Shown here: in pieces, positions 57,817-64,000 of the stretch
How positions within the stretch are numbered: the stretch's first letter is position 1
How the letters are laid out: each line of letters starts with the position of its first letter
Origin: Alphaproteobacteria bacterium
GTDB lineage: Bacteria > Myxococcota_A > UBA796 > GCA-2862545
DNA length: 64,000 nucleotides
Assembly: GCA_020632875.1 (NCBI GenBank)
Contig: JACKET010000002.1
Location: 496,001-560,000 of the forward strand
Direction of reading: 5' to 3'
The notes under the pieces: generated by a model
What the model was told of the DNA's origin: nothing
Database searches by the model: none
The model's input: the letters and a program-made list of their open reading frames with translations, nothing else
Made by a program: the position numbers and the translations under genes

Positions 57817-58419
57817 ATGACGACAGCATTCGTGCTGCTCCTCGCCAGCTCGGCGTGGGCAGTCGACGGACAGAAGCTGAAGGAGGCGGCGGACCTGCCC
57901 GCCACCGCGCAGACGCTTCGCGAGGACGGGGTCCCCGAAGACGACGTGAAGGGTGCGCTCCGCGCCGCGAAGGAAGCCGGCGTGCCGGCCGAAGAGACCC
58001 GCGACGCGCTGAAGGAGGCCGACCACGCCGTCCAGGAGCACGGGCCCGTCGACAACTTCGGGGCGTTCGTGCAGGACCGCCTGAAGGAGGGCCTCCGCGG
58101 TCAGGAGCTCGCGGCCGCCATCCGCGCCGAGCACGAGGCGCACGGCAAGGGCAAGGGCCACGGCAAGGGCGACGACCACGGCAAGGGCGACGACCATGGC
58201 AAGGGCGACGACCACGGCAAGGGCGACGACCACGGCAAGGGCGACGACCACGGCAAGGGCGACGACCACGGCAAGCCCGACGGCCCGATGGCGCGTCCCG
58301 GCAGCGAGAAGCCCGAGGGCGGCATGAGCCGTCCCGGCGGCAAGCCCGAGGAGAAGCCCGCGGGCGGTGGCATGCAGCGTCCGGTCGACAAGATGAAGGT
58401 GAAGGGGAAGGCGAAATGA
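57817..58419 (+). CDS. Secreted protein with HGKGDD tandem repeats
   Basis: 200 residues: signal MTTAFVLLLASSAWAVDG, a helical acidic region (LPATAQTLREDGVPEDDVKG, ALKEADHAVQEHG), then six perfect His-Gly-Lys-Gly-Asp-Asp repeats (residues 115-150) and a Pro/Gly/Lys-rich basic tail ending KVKGKAK. The repeat is encoded by identical 18-base units, so copy number can change by slippage. His plus Asp clusters suggest metal binding (inference). GGAGG precedes the ATG and the next gene overlaps its stop. Confidence 0.8.
   Translation: MTTAFVLLLASSAWAVDGQKLKEAADLPATAQTLREDGVPEDDVKGALRAAKEAGVPAEETRDALKEADHAVQEHGPVDNFGAFVQDRLKEGLRGQELAAAIRAEHEAHGKGKGHGKGDDHGKGDDHGKGDDHGKGDDHGKGDDHGKGDDHGKPDGPMARPGSEKPEGGMSRPGGKPEEKPAGGGMQRPVDKMKVKGKAK
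58159..58266 (+). repeat. Six-copy 18-base tandem repeat in coding sequence
   Basis: Units of cacggcaagggcgacgac, nearly identical in DNA as well as protein (one copy has catggc), indicating recent expansion. Encodes HGKGDD six times. Degenerate half-units flank it at 58141-58158 and 58267-58278. Confidence 0.93.
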
Positions 58420-58676
58420 TGTGGACCGTACTGACGCTGCTCGCGTGCAGCGGTGGCGAGGCGCCGAAGCCCGACGTCGAGCCCGTGATGGAGCAGGCCG
58501 CCGACCCCGTGAAGGCCGCGGCCGAGATCGCGAACGCGATCGACGCGGATCCCGCAACGGCCGAAGACGTGCTGAAGAAGCACGGCATGACCGAAGACGC
58601 CTACCGGGCGCTGCTCTACGACATCGCCGAAGACCCGGCGAAGTCCGCGCAGTTCCTCGAGGCGCGGGGCGGCTGA
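58416..58676 (+). CDS. Small lipoprotein
   Basis: 86 residues: MMWTVLTLLACSGGEAPKP, lipid Cys11. The mature part is mostly helical and acidic (VMEQAADPVKAAAEIANAID, KHGMTEDAYRALLYDIAEDP). Its ATGA overlaps the upstream stop, so it is translated together with the repeat protein. Short helical lipoproteins of this style are common partners of secreted proteins; function unknown. Confidence 0.75.
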   Translation: MMWTVLTLLACSGGEAPKPDVEPVMEQAADPVKAAAEIANAIDADPATAEDVLKKHGMTEDAYRALLYDIAEDPAKSAQFLEARGG

Positions 58677-58741
58677 CCTCCGCAGGGTGGATCCCCGGCC
58701 GTCCGCGGCTAAGGGGGTCCACCTGCAGACGAGGTCCGACC

Positions 58742-59287
58742 ATGCTCGACAACGTGAAGAAGGCCGTGAACCGGCTCGCCTACGGCTCCGCTCCCGAGGG
58801 CGGGCCGGCCGCGCTCTCCCAGGTGCTCCCCCTCGTGGGGCTCGACGGCGCGCCGCTCGCCCCCGAAGCCATCGAAGGCCGGGTGGTGCTGTTCGTGAAC
58901 GTGGCGAGCCGCTGCGGCCTCACGCCGCAGTACGAGCAGCTCGTGAAGCTCCAGCAGACGTACGCCGACCGCGGGTTCACGATCATCGGCGCCCCGTGCA
59001 ACCAGTTCCTCGGGCAAGAGCCCGGCTCCGCCGAAGAGATCGCCGAGTTCTGCTCGGTGACGTACGGCGTCGACTTCCCCCTGCTCGAGAAGCAGAGCGT
59101 CAACGGCGCCAAGCGCAGCCCGCTCTACCAGTGGTTGATCGGCTCCGAGGCCGGCAAGGGCGAAGACATCAGCTGGAATTTCGAGAAGTTCCTGGTCGGC
59201 CGCGACGGCGCCGTCCTGAAGCGGTTCTCGCCGCGCACGCTGCCCGATGCGCCCGAGGTCGTCGAGGCGATCGAGGCCGCGCTGTAG
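58742..59287 (+). CDS. Glutathione peroxidase family protein (Cys type)
   Basis: Peroxide-detoxifying enzyme, 181 residues. The active-site motif NVASRCGLTPQYEQL carries catalytic Cys58 (the Sec position in mammalian enzymes). IIGAPCNQFLGQEPG supplies Gln and a second Cys, and the conserved Trp in SWNFEKFL completes the catalytic set. No signal peptide, so cytoplasmic; reduction by thioredoxin rather than glutathione is usual in bacteria. It is notable that this homologue uses Cys while the DUF393 protein in the same window appears to use Sec. Confidence 0.93.
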   Translation: MLDNVKKAVNRLAYGSAPEGGPAALSQVLPLVGLDGAPLAPEAIEGRVVLFVNVASRCGLTPQYEQLVKLQQTYADRGFTIIGAPCNQFLGQEPGSAEEIAEFCSVTYGVDFPLLEKQSVNGAKRSPLYQWLIGSEAGKGEDISWNFEKFLVGRDGAVLKRFSPRTLPDAPEVVEAIEAAL

Positions 59288-59361
59288 GCGGGGGAAACGA
59301 CGGCACGGGCGTCTCGTGCGCCCGTGCGCACGGCGTGGAAACGATCGGGTAGGCTTCCGGC

Positions 59362-59592
59362 ATGGCCGACCCCACCGACGCCGACCTGCGCGCGCTCTTC
59401 GCCGGCGCCTTCCAGAGCGCTTCGCCGACCGACGAGTGCCCGCCGCCCGAGCAGCTCTTCGACGCGTTCCATCGCGTGTCGCCGCTCGACGAGATCGAGC
59501 GCATCCTCGACCACATCGCGGTCTGCGCGGTGTGCGCCGACGCGTGGAGGCTCGCGAGCCGCACCGGGCCGCCTGCGCCGGAGCGATCGTGA
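59362..59592 (+). CDS. Zinc-finger anti-sigma factor (ZAS type)
   Basis: 76 residues. The C-terminal part is HIAVCAVCADAW, the His-x3-Cys-x2-Cys zinc motif of ZAS anti-sigma factors. The N-terminus is acidic (MADPTDADLRALFAG). No membrane helix, so a soluble, zinc-dependent cytoplasmic antagonist of the sigma factor encoded next, whose GTG overlaps its stop. In this architecture redox or zinc stress usually releases the sigma factor. Confidence 0.82.
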   Translation: MADPTDADLRALFAGAFQSASPTDECPPPEQLFDAFHRVSPLDEIERILDHIAVCAVCADAWRLASRTGPPAPERS

Positions 59593-60092
59593 CGGGGTTC
59601 GAGATCGACGATGCCGTGCGCGCACAGCTGGCGCGCAGCGTGAGCCGCGTGTGCCCCGCGTGGATGCGCGACGAGCTCGACGACCTCGTGCAGATGGCGG
59701 TGATGCGCCTGCTCCGCAGCTCTGCCGAGGTCGAGCCCACGCCGGGCTACCTCTCGCGGGTCGCCTACTCGGCGGTGATCGACGAGATCCGTCGGAAGAA
59801 GCGTCGTAACGAGGTGCGGGCCACGCCCTCGCTGTTCGACCGCGTCGCCGACGAGGTCGCCATCACCCCCGAGCAGCTCGCCCGGGCCGGCCAGGTGGGC
59901 GCCGTCGTGCTCGAGTGCCTCGAGACCCTCGTCCCGGCGCGGCGCCGCGCGGTCACGCTCTACCTCCAGGGCCACTCCGTGCCCGAGATCGCCGAGCTGC
60001 TCGATTGGGAGACGAAGAAGGCGAGCAACGCCGTCTACCGCGGCCTCGACGACCTGCGTGCCCGCCTCGCGGAGCGCGGGGTCTCGCCATGA
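59589..60092 (+). CDS. ECF-type sigma factor (sigma-70 family)
   Basis: 167 residues from GTG. Region 2: ELDDLVQMAVMRLLRSSAEV and SAVIDEIRRKKRRNE. Region 4: VPARRRAVTLYLQGHSVPEI then ELLDWETKKASNAVYRGLDD, a clear helix-turn-helix. Length and absence of region 3 mark it as an ECF sigma factor. It is sandwiched between its anti-sigma and the kinase-FGE protein, the three genes overlapping by four bases each, so the kinase may phosphorylate it or its antagonist. Confidence 0.9.
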   Translation: MTGFEIDDAVRAQLARSVSRVCPAWMRDELDDLVQMAVMRLLRSSAEVEPTPGYLSRVAYSAVIDEIRRKKRRNEVRATPSLFDRVADEVAITPEQLARAGQVGAVVLECLETLVPARRRAVTLYLQGHSVPEIAELLDWETKKASNAVYRGLDDLRARLAERGVSP

Positions 60093-62653
60093 GCAGCGAC
60101 GACACCACACGCACCAGCGTCGCGGCGATGACCTACCACACGCTCGTCGCCGCCTCGCTCGACGACCTCGACTCGCTCGGAGACGACGCGTCCGACGGCA
60201 CGGCGACCGCCCAGCCCGAGAGCCTCGTGTCCGACGACCCCACCGAGCAGGCGCCGGGCACGGTGGTCCCCGAGCGCATCGCCGACCGCTACGTGCGGCG
60301 CGAGCTGCTCGGCCGCGGGGGCATGGGCGAGGTGTGGCGGGTGTGGGACTGCGAGCTGCACCGCACCGTCGCGCTGAAGGTGCTGCACGGCGCGCCGTCG
60401 CCGCGCACCTGGGCGCGCTTCGAGGAGGAGGCCCGGGTCGCCGCGCAGCTCCAGCATCCCGGCATCATCCCCGTGCACGACCTCGGCCGGCTCGACGACG
60501 CGCGCATGTGGTTCACGATGAAAGAGGTCCGCGGGCGCACGCTGGCCGAGCTCATCGAAGAGGTGCACCGCGACTGGCGCCTGGGCCGCGAGCGCAGCTG
60601 GACCTTCCGCCGCCTGCTCGAGGGCTTCCTGCGCGTGTGCGAGACCCTGGCCTACGCGCACGCCCGCGGGGTGGTGCACCGCGACATCAAGCCCACGAAC
60701 ATCATGTTCGGCGACTACGGCGAGGTGCTCGTCGTCGACTGGGGCATCGCCAAGGTCGTGGGGGACGACACCACCGACGAGGGCGTACACACCGACCGCG
60801 AAGCACAGCTCACCCAGGTCGGCGTCGTCAGCGGCACGCCGAACTACATGTCGCCCGAGCAGGCGCAGGGCCGCAGCAGCGAGGTCGGTCCCGCGGCCGA
60901 CGTGTACTCGCTCGGCGCCACCCTCTACGACCTGCTCACCGAGCGGCCCCCACGGCTCGGGAAGAACGTGCGGCAGCTGCTGTTCCAGGTCGCCACCGGC
61001 GAGCCGCCCATCGCACCGCCGTCTTCGCACCCCTCGGGTGCGGCGATCGACGACGCGCTCGACGAGATCGTGCTCACCGCGCTCCGCGTCGAGGAATCCG
61101 AGCGCTACCCGACGGCGGCCGAGCTCGCCGACGATCTGCGGCTGTGGCTCGACGGTGCGAAGAAGCGCGAGCGTGCGGTCGCGTTGCTCCAGGAGGCCGA
61201 CACGCTGCTCCGGCAGGCGTCCCACGACGAGTCCCGCGCGGCCGCCCTCTCCGCCGAGGCGAAGGCGCAGCAGGCCAGCGTCGATCGCGCCGCGCCCGTC
61301 GAGCAGAAGCAGCCCATCTGGGCACTCGAGGACCAGGCCCGCGATGCCACGCGCTCCGCCCAGGACGCCCGCACCCGCGCCATCCAGCAGCTCCGCGCGT
61401 CCCTCACGCACTACCCCGACTTCGCCGACGCTCACGAGCGGCTCTCCGACGTATTCGCCGAGCGACACCAGGCGCTCGAGGCCGAGGGCAAGCACGACGA
61501 GGCCCGCTCCGTGGCGTCCGACCTCGCACAGCACGACACGGGCAAGTGGGCGATCTACCTGAAGGGTACCGGTGCCGTGACCCTGATCACCGATGTGCCC
61601 GCCGCAGTCCGGCTGCACCGGTACGTCGAGCAGGGGCGGCGCCTCGTGCCGGTGTTCGAGCGCGATCTCGGTGTGGCGCCGCTCGTCGAGGTCCCGGTCG
61701 AGATGGGCAGCTACCTGCTGACGCTCCACGCCGAGGGGCGCCCCGAGGTGCGCTACCCCATCTGGATCCGGCGCAACGAGCACTGGGACGGCGTGCCCCC
61801 CGAAGGCGGCGACCCCAGCGTCATCCGCATCCCGACCTCCGAAGACCTCGAGCCCGACGACATCTACGTGCCAGCCGGCTGGTTCTGGGTGGGCGACGAC
61901 GAGTTCGAGGCGACGCTCCCCCTCGCGCGGCTCTGGAGCGACGGGTTCGTCGTCAAGCGGTTCCCCGTGACGGTCGGCGAGTACGTGGCCTACCTCAACG
62001 CCCTGCTGGATGCCGGTGAAGCCGAGCAGGCGATGGCAGCGGAGCCCCGAATCACCGGCGAGGGCCCGTACTTCGAGCGAGGCCCCGACGGCCGGTGGCT
62101 GGGCATCGCGCCTGGCATCGAGGGCCTCGAGGACTGGCCGCGAACGCCCGATATGCCGGTCACGCTCGTGGACTGGCACCAGGCGTCGGCCTACGCCACG
62201 TGGCGTTCGCGGATCAGCGGGCATCCGTGGCGGCTGCCGATGGAGCGCGAGTGGGTGCACGCGGCCCGCGGCGCGGACCAGCGAATGTACCCGATGGGCG
62301 ACCACCTCGAGCCGACGTGGTCGCGGATGCGGTTCACGCCCGACAACACGGGCGTGATCCCCGTGGAAACGATGCCCATCGATGTGAGCCCGTACGGGGT
62401 ACGCGGGCTCGCGGGCAACACCGACGACTGGGTCGCGGATGCGGCGACGCTCGTGCAGATCGGTCCGCGTGTCTCGGTCCAGCCATCCGAAGGGCCGCGA
62501 CGCGTGAGCTGCGGAGGCGCTTGCGCGCACGGCTTCATCAGCTGTCGCGTGACGGGGCGCTCTGCGGTGATGCCCAGCCACCGCCACCCCATCACCGGAT
62601 TCCGGATTTCTCGATCCCTCGGTGAGACAACTCGAGCCTCGCGGTCGTCATAG
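60089..62653 (+). CDS. Ser/Thr protein kinase fused to a formylglycine-generating-enzyme-like domain
   Basis: 854 residues. A disordered acidic N-terminus (1-65) precedes the kinase domain (~67-350): GRGGMGEVWRV, Lys97 (VALKVL), HRDIKPTN (197-204), DWG at 217-219 instead of DFG, GTPNYMSPEQ. A helical linker (350-470) resembles coiled coil/TPR. The C-terminal domain (~590-850) has the FGE/SUMF1 fold: VGDDEFEATLPLARLW, PVTVGEYVAYLNALLD, ADQRMYPMGDH and the end PITGFRISRSL. Cysteines are present (VSCGGACAHGFISCRVTGR) but with spacing unlike the FGE catalytic pair. No membrane helix. The design suggests a cytoplasmic switch for the adjacent sigma/anti-sigma pair. Confidence 0.88.
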   Translation: MSSDDTTRTSVAAMTYHTLVAASLDDLDSLGDDASDGTATAQPESLVSDDPTEQAPGTVVPERIADRYVRRELLGRGGMGEVWRVWDCELHRTVALKVLHGAPSPRTWARFEEEARVAAQLQHPGIIPVHDLGRLDDARMWFTMKEVRGRTLAELIEEVHRDWRLGRERSWTFRRLLEGFLRVCETLAYAHARGVVHRDIKPTNIMFGDYGEVLVVDWGIAKVVGDDTTDEGVHTDREAQLTQVGVVSGTPNYMSPEQAQGRSSEVGPAADVYSLGATLYDLLTERPPRLGKNVRQLLFQVATGEPPIAPPSSHPSGAAIDDALDEIVLTALRVEESERYPTAAELADDLRLWLDGAKKRERAVALLQEADTLLRQASHDESRAAALSAEAKAQQASVDRAAPVEQKQPIWALEDQARDATRSAQDARTRAIQQLRASLTHYPDFADAHERLSDVFAERHQALEAEGKHDEARSVASDLAQHDTGKWAIYLKGTGAVTLITDVPAAVRLHRYVEQGRRLVPVFERDLGVAPLVEVPVEMGSYLLTLHAEGRPEVRYPIWIRRNEHWDGVPPEGGDPSVIRIPTSEDLEPDDIYVPAGWFWVGDDEFEATLPLARLWSDGFVVKRFPVTVGEYVAYLNALLDAGEAEQAMAAEPRITGEGPYFERGPDGRWLGIAPGIEGLEDWPRTPDMPVTLVDWHQASAYATWRSRISGHPWRLPMEREWVHAARGADQRMYPMGDHLEPTWSRMRFTPDNTGVIPVETMPIDVSPYGVRGLAGNTDDWVADAATLVQIGPRVSVQPSEGPRRVSCGGACAHGFISCRVTGRSAVMPSHRHPITGFRISRSLGETTRASRSS

Positions 62654-62677
62654 ACTTCACCAACAACGGGGAAACAC

Positions 62678-63322
62678 ATGCTCACTCTCCTCACGCTGCT
62701 CTCCGCGCCCGCGGACGCCGCACCCTCCTGGTACTCCGAGTGCACCACCACCTATGCGGGCTCCGATGTCTGCTTCTGCCTGAAGCAGAACACGACGAGC
62801 CTCTACTGGTGGGGCACCGTGTCGACGCGTCTCGGCTGGGGCTGGGGCGGGGCCAACGCCGTGAACGGCACCTGCTACGACTACGGAAACGTCATCGCGG
62901 CCGGCGGCGCGTCGGCCACGCTCGAGAAGCAGTTCTACACCAAGGGCGAGACCTGGGCGAACTCGGTCACCAAGAACGTCTACTCCGGCTCCATCGGCGG
63001 CTGGTACAGCTGGGATCTCGCGGACTCGACCCATCCGGATCAGGTCGTGTGGGAGACGACCGGCGGCACCATCAGCGCGCCGGAGCCGCCGGGCCACATC
63101 CTGCCGGGCCTCAACCCGTGGGACTGGGAGCTGCGGGACAAGGAGGGCGAGCTGATGACCGTCGTGCACGGGAATCCGGGCACGGGTGAGCTCGTCGATG
63201 CCATCTTCGGCGACTGGAACGACGACCAGATCATGGACGTGACGCTCGTCTGGCAGAACGACCAGATGTGGGATGCCTACGGCCCGTTCGTGCCGTGGGA
63301 TCCGATCACGCCGCCGCAGTAG
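62678..63322 (+). CDS. Secreted protein of unknown function
   Basis: 214 residues: signal MLTLLTLLSAPADAAP, then a mature domain with Cys pairs (YSECTTTYAGSDVCFCLKQ) and aromatic-rich sheet segments (YWWGTVSTRLGWGWGG, GGWYSWDLADSTHPD, GLNPWDWELRDKEG). A later DWNDDQIMDVTLVW resembles a calcium-binding loop. No family recognised. It follows the kinase-FGE gene by 24 bases and may belong to the same transcript. Confidence 0.72.
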   Translation: MLTLLTLLSAPADAAPSWYSECTTTYAGSDVCFCLKQNTTSLYWWGTVSTRLGWGWGGANAVNGTCYDYGNVIAAGGASATLEKQFYTKGETWANSVTKNVYSGSIGGWYSWDLADSTHPDQVVWETTGGTISAPEPPGHILPGLNPWDWELRDKEGELMTVVHGNPGTGELVDAIFGDWNDDQIMDVTLVWQNDQMWDAYGPFVPWDPITPPQ

Positions 63323-63328
63323 GCCTGA

Positions 63329-64000
63329 TCAGCGAACCCGGAGCAGCGTGCCCGGGTTCGCGTCGGTCTCCCAGACCGCGTGCCAGCCGGGCGGAGCGTC
63401 CGGCTGGATTCGTTCGTAGAGCCACTGGGCATCGCTCGGGGCGAGGTTCACGCAGCCGTGGCTCGCGCGGTGCCCGAACCCCCAGTGCCAGTAGGCGCCG
63501 TGGAGCGCGTAGCGCGCCTTGAAGTGCAGCACCCACGGCACGGCCTCGACGTAGTAGGCGTCCGCGGCGCCGGGCCGGCTGCGCATGTCGCCCCACGCGG
63601 CCTTGTCCGTGATCCGGAAGGTGCCGCTCGGCGTGGGCGTCGACCACAGGCCCGTCGAGACGAGGGTGGCGTAGATCAGCGTGTCGCCCTCGAGCACGCC
63701 GAGCACCTGCTGTCGCGTGTCGAGATCCAGCCAGAGCTCTGAGTCGCCCGCCTCGGCGGGCCTCTCGGCGGGTCGCCACACGCGCAGCTGCGCGGTGACC
63801 GGCACGTGGACCTCGAGGTCTGCGACCGTCGCGACCCACTCGCCATCGACGGGCTCCGCCTGCGCGGACAGGGGCGTGTGGTAGGGCATCGTCACGGCCG
63901 AGCCGTCCGGGCCCGCGGCGTCGAGCCCGTCGTACTCCACGGCCCAGGCCGGCACGTGGCCCGCGGGCACCGGGTCGTCGCGGAGATCCCGGCCCTGGAA
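63329..64000 (-). CDS. L,D-transpeptidase (YkuD family), 5'-truncated by window end
   Basis: Peptidoglycan L,D-transpeptidase; 223 codons are visible in an open frame that continues past base 64000 (no start or stop there), so the N-terminus with any signal or peptidoglycan-binding domain is missing. Catalytic region near the C-terminus: ALHGAYWHWGFGHRASHGCV with the HGCVNL motif (His-Gly-Cys-Val) intact, preceded by TPSGTFRITDKAAWG. The PSDAQWLYERI helix follows. Six bases separate it from the convergent secreted-protein stop. Confidence 0.9.
   Translation of the reverse strand, partial: FQGRDLRDDPVPAGHVPAWAVEYDGLDAAGPDGSAVTMPYHTPLSAQAEPVDGEWVATVADLEVHVPVTAQLRVWRPAERPAEAGDSELWLDLDTRQQVLGVLEGDTLIYATLVSTGLWSTPTPSGTFRITDKAAWGDMRSRPGAADAYYVEAVPWVLHFKARYALHGAYWHWGFGHRASHGCVNLAPSDAQWLYERIQPDAPPGWHAVWETDANPGTLLRVR

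Noticed and set aside
58159..58266. CRISPR-like tandem repeat
   Set aside because: In-frame 18-base coding units with no spacers.
62190..62653. Catalytic formylglycine-generating enzyme activating the sulfatase at 30307
   Set aside because: The C-terminal domain has the fold, but its cysteines (ACAHGFISC) are spaced differently from the FGE pair, so catalysis is not supported.

Overview
The window is GC-rich (about 70%), densely coded DNA. It has the hallmarks of a predatory or social deltaproteobacterial lineage (Myxococcota or a close relative). There are five Ser/Thr protein kinases, many lipoproteins with MopE-type Asp/Cys-rich metal-binding repeats, Asp-Thr/Ser-rich linkers, and C-termini resembling the MYXO-CTERM surface-sorting tail (Cys, hydrophobic helix, RRR). 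The organism assignment is inferred from gene content only. I saw no rRNA, tRNA, CRISPR array, transposase or replication origin.

Layout. 1-7901 (minus): a metal-efflux block with a Ser/Thr kinase, OmpR-type regulator and histidine kinase joined by 4-base overlaps, then, after a 70-base gap with a possible operator, an outer-membrane factor, membrane-fusion protein and heavy-metal RND pump (truncated at base 1). 7983-11856 (minus): a three-gene surface-protein operon ending in a seven-repeat MopE protein. 11920-20879: a possible methyltransferase, a coiled-coil lipoprotein with YadA-like head repeats, a kinase, an Asp-linker lipoprotein, two beta-barrel-type proteins, and two copies of a non-coding, inverted-repeat-bounded element. 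21477-24717: a LolCDE/MacB-like ABC exporter. 25361-25789: a small DUF393/DCC thiol-disulfide oxidoreductase whose two catalytic cysteines are both UGA codons, with a selenocysteine-insertion-type hairpin at the right distance; this is the most striking item here. 25777-33625: lipoproteins, a kinase with a polytopic C-terminus, a sulfatase, a MAPEG protein and a TonB-like/VWA chimera.

33662-41539 (minus): giant surface proteins, namely a C-type lectin with a ~410-residue Asp-repeat stalk, a CotH-type secreted kinase lipoprotein and a beta-helix lipoprotein. 41579-48205: small enzymes (SRPBCC, GST-like, VOC, FAD monooxygenase, 2-oxoglutarate hydroxylase, M23 peptidase) among lipoproteins. 48224-50818: a kinase with a beta-propeller sensor. 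51481-52088: a non-coding block with 31-base direct and inverted repeats. 52401-57753: DUF1963 and L,D-transpeptidase genes, then a tightly overlapping run (DUF2804, ATC-hydrolase-like, two membrane proteins, esterase, Nudix). 57817-59287: a His/Lys/Asp-repeat secreted protein, a lipoprotein and a glutathione peroxidase. 59362-62653: zinc-finger anti-sigma, ECF-like sigma factor and a kinase fused to an FGE-like domain, all overlapping. The window ends in a second L,D-transpeptidase, 5'-truncated.

The common theme is sensing and remodelling of the cell surface: kinases coupled to transcription factors or membrane sensors, and many secreted acidic calcium/metal-binding proteins. Translational coupling (ATGA/GTGA overlaps) is pervasive, and several convergent gene pairs abut or overlap without room for terminators.
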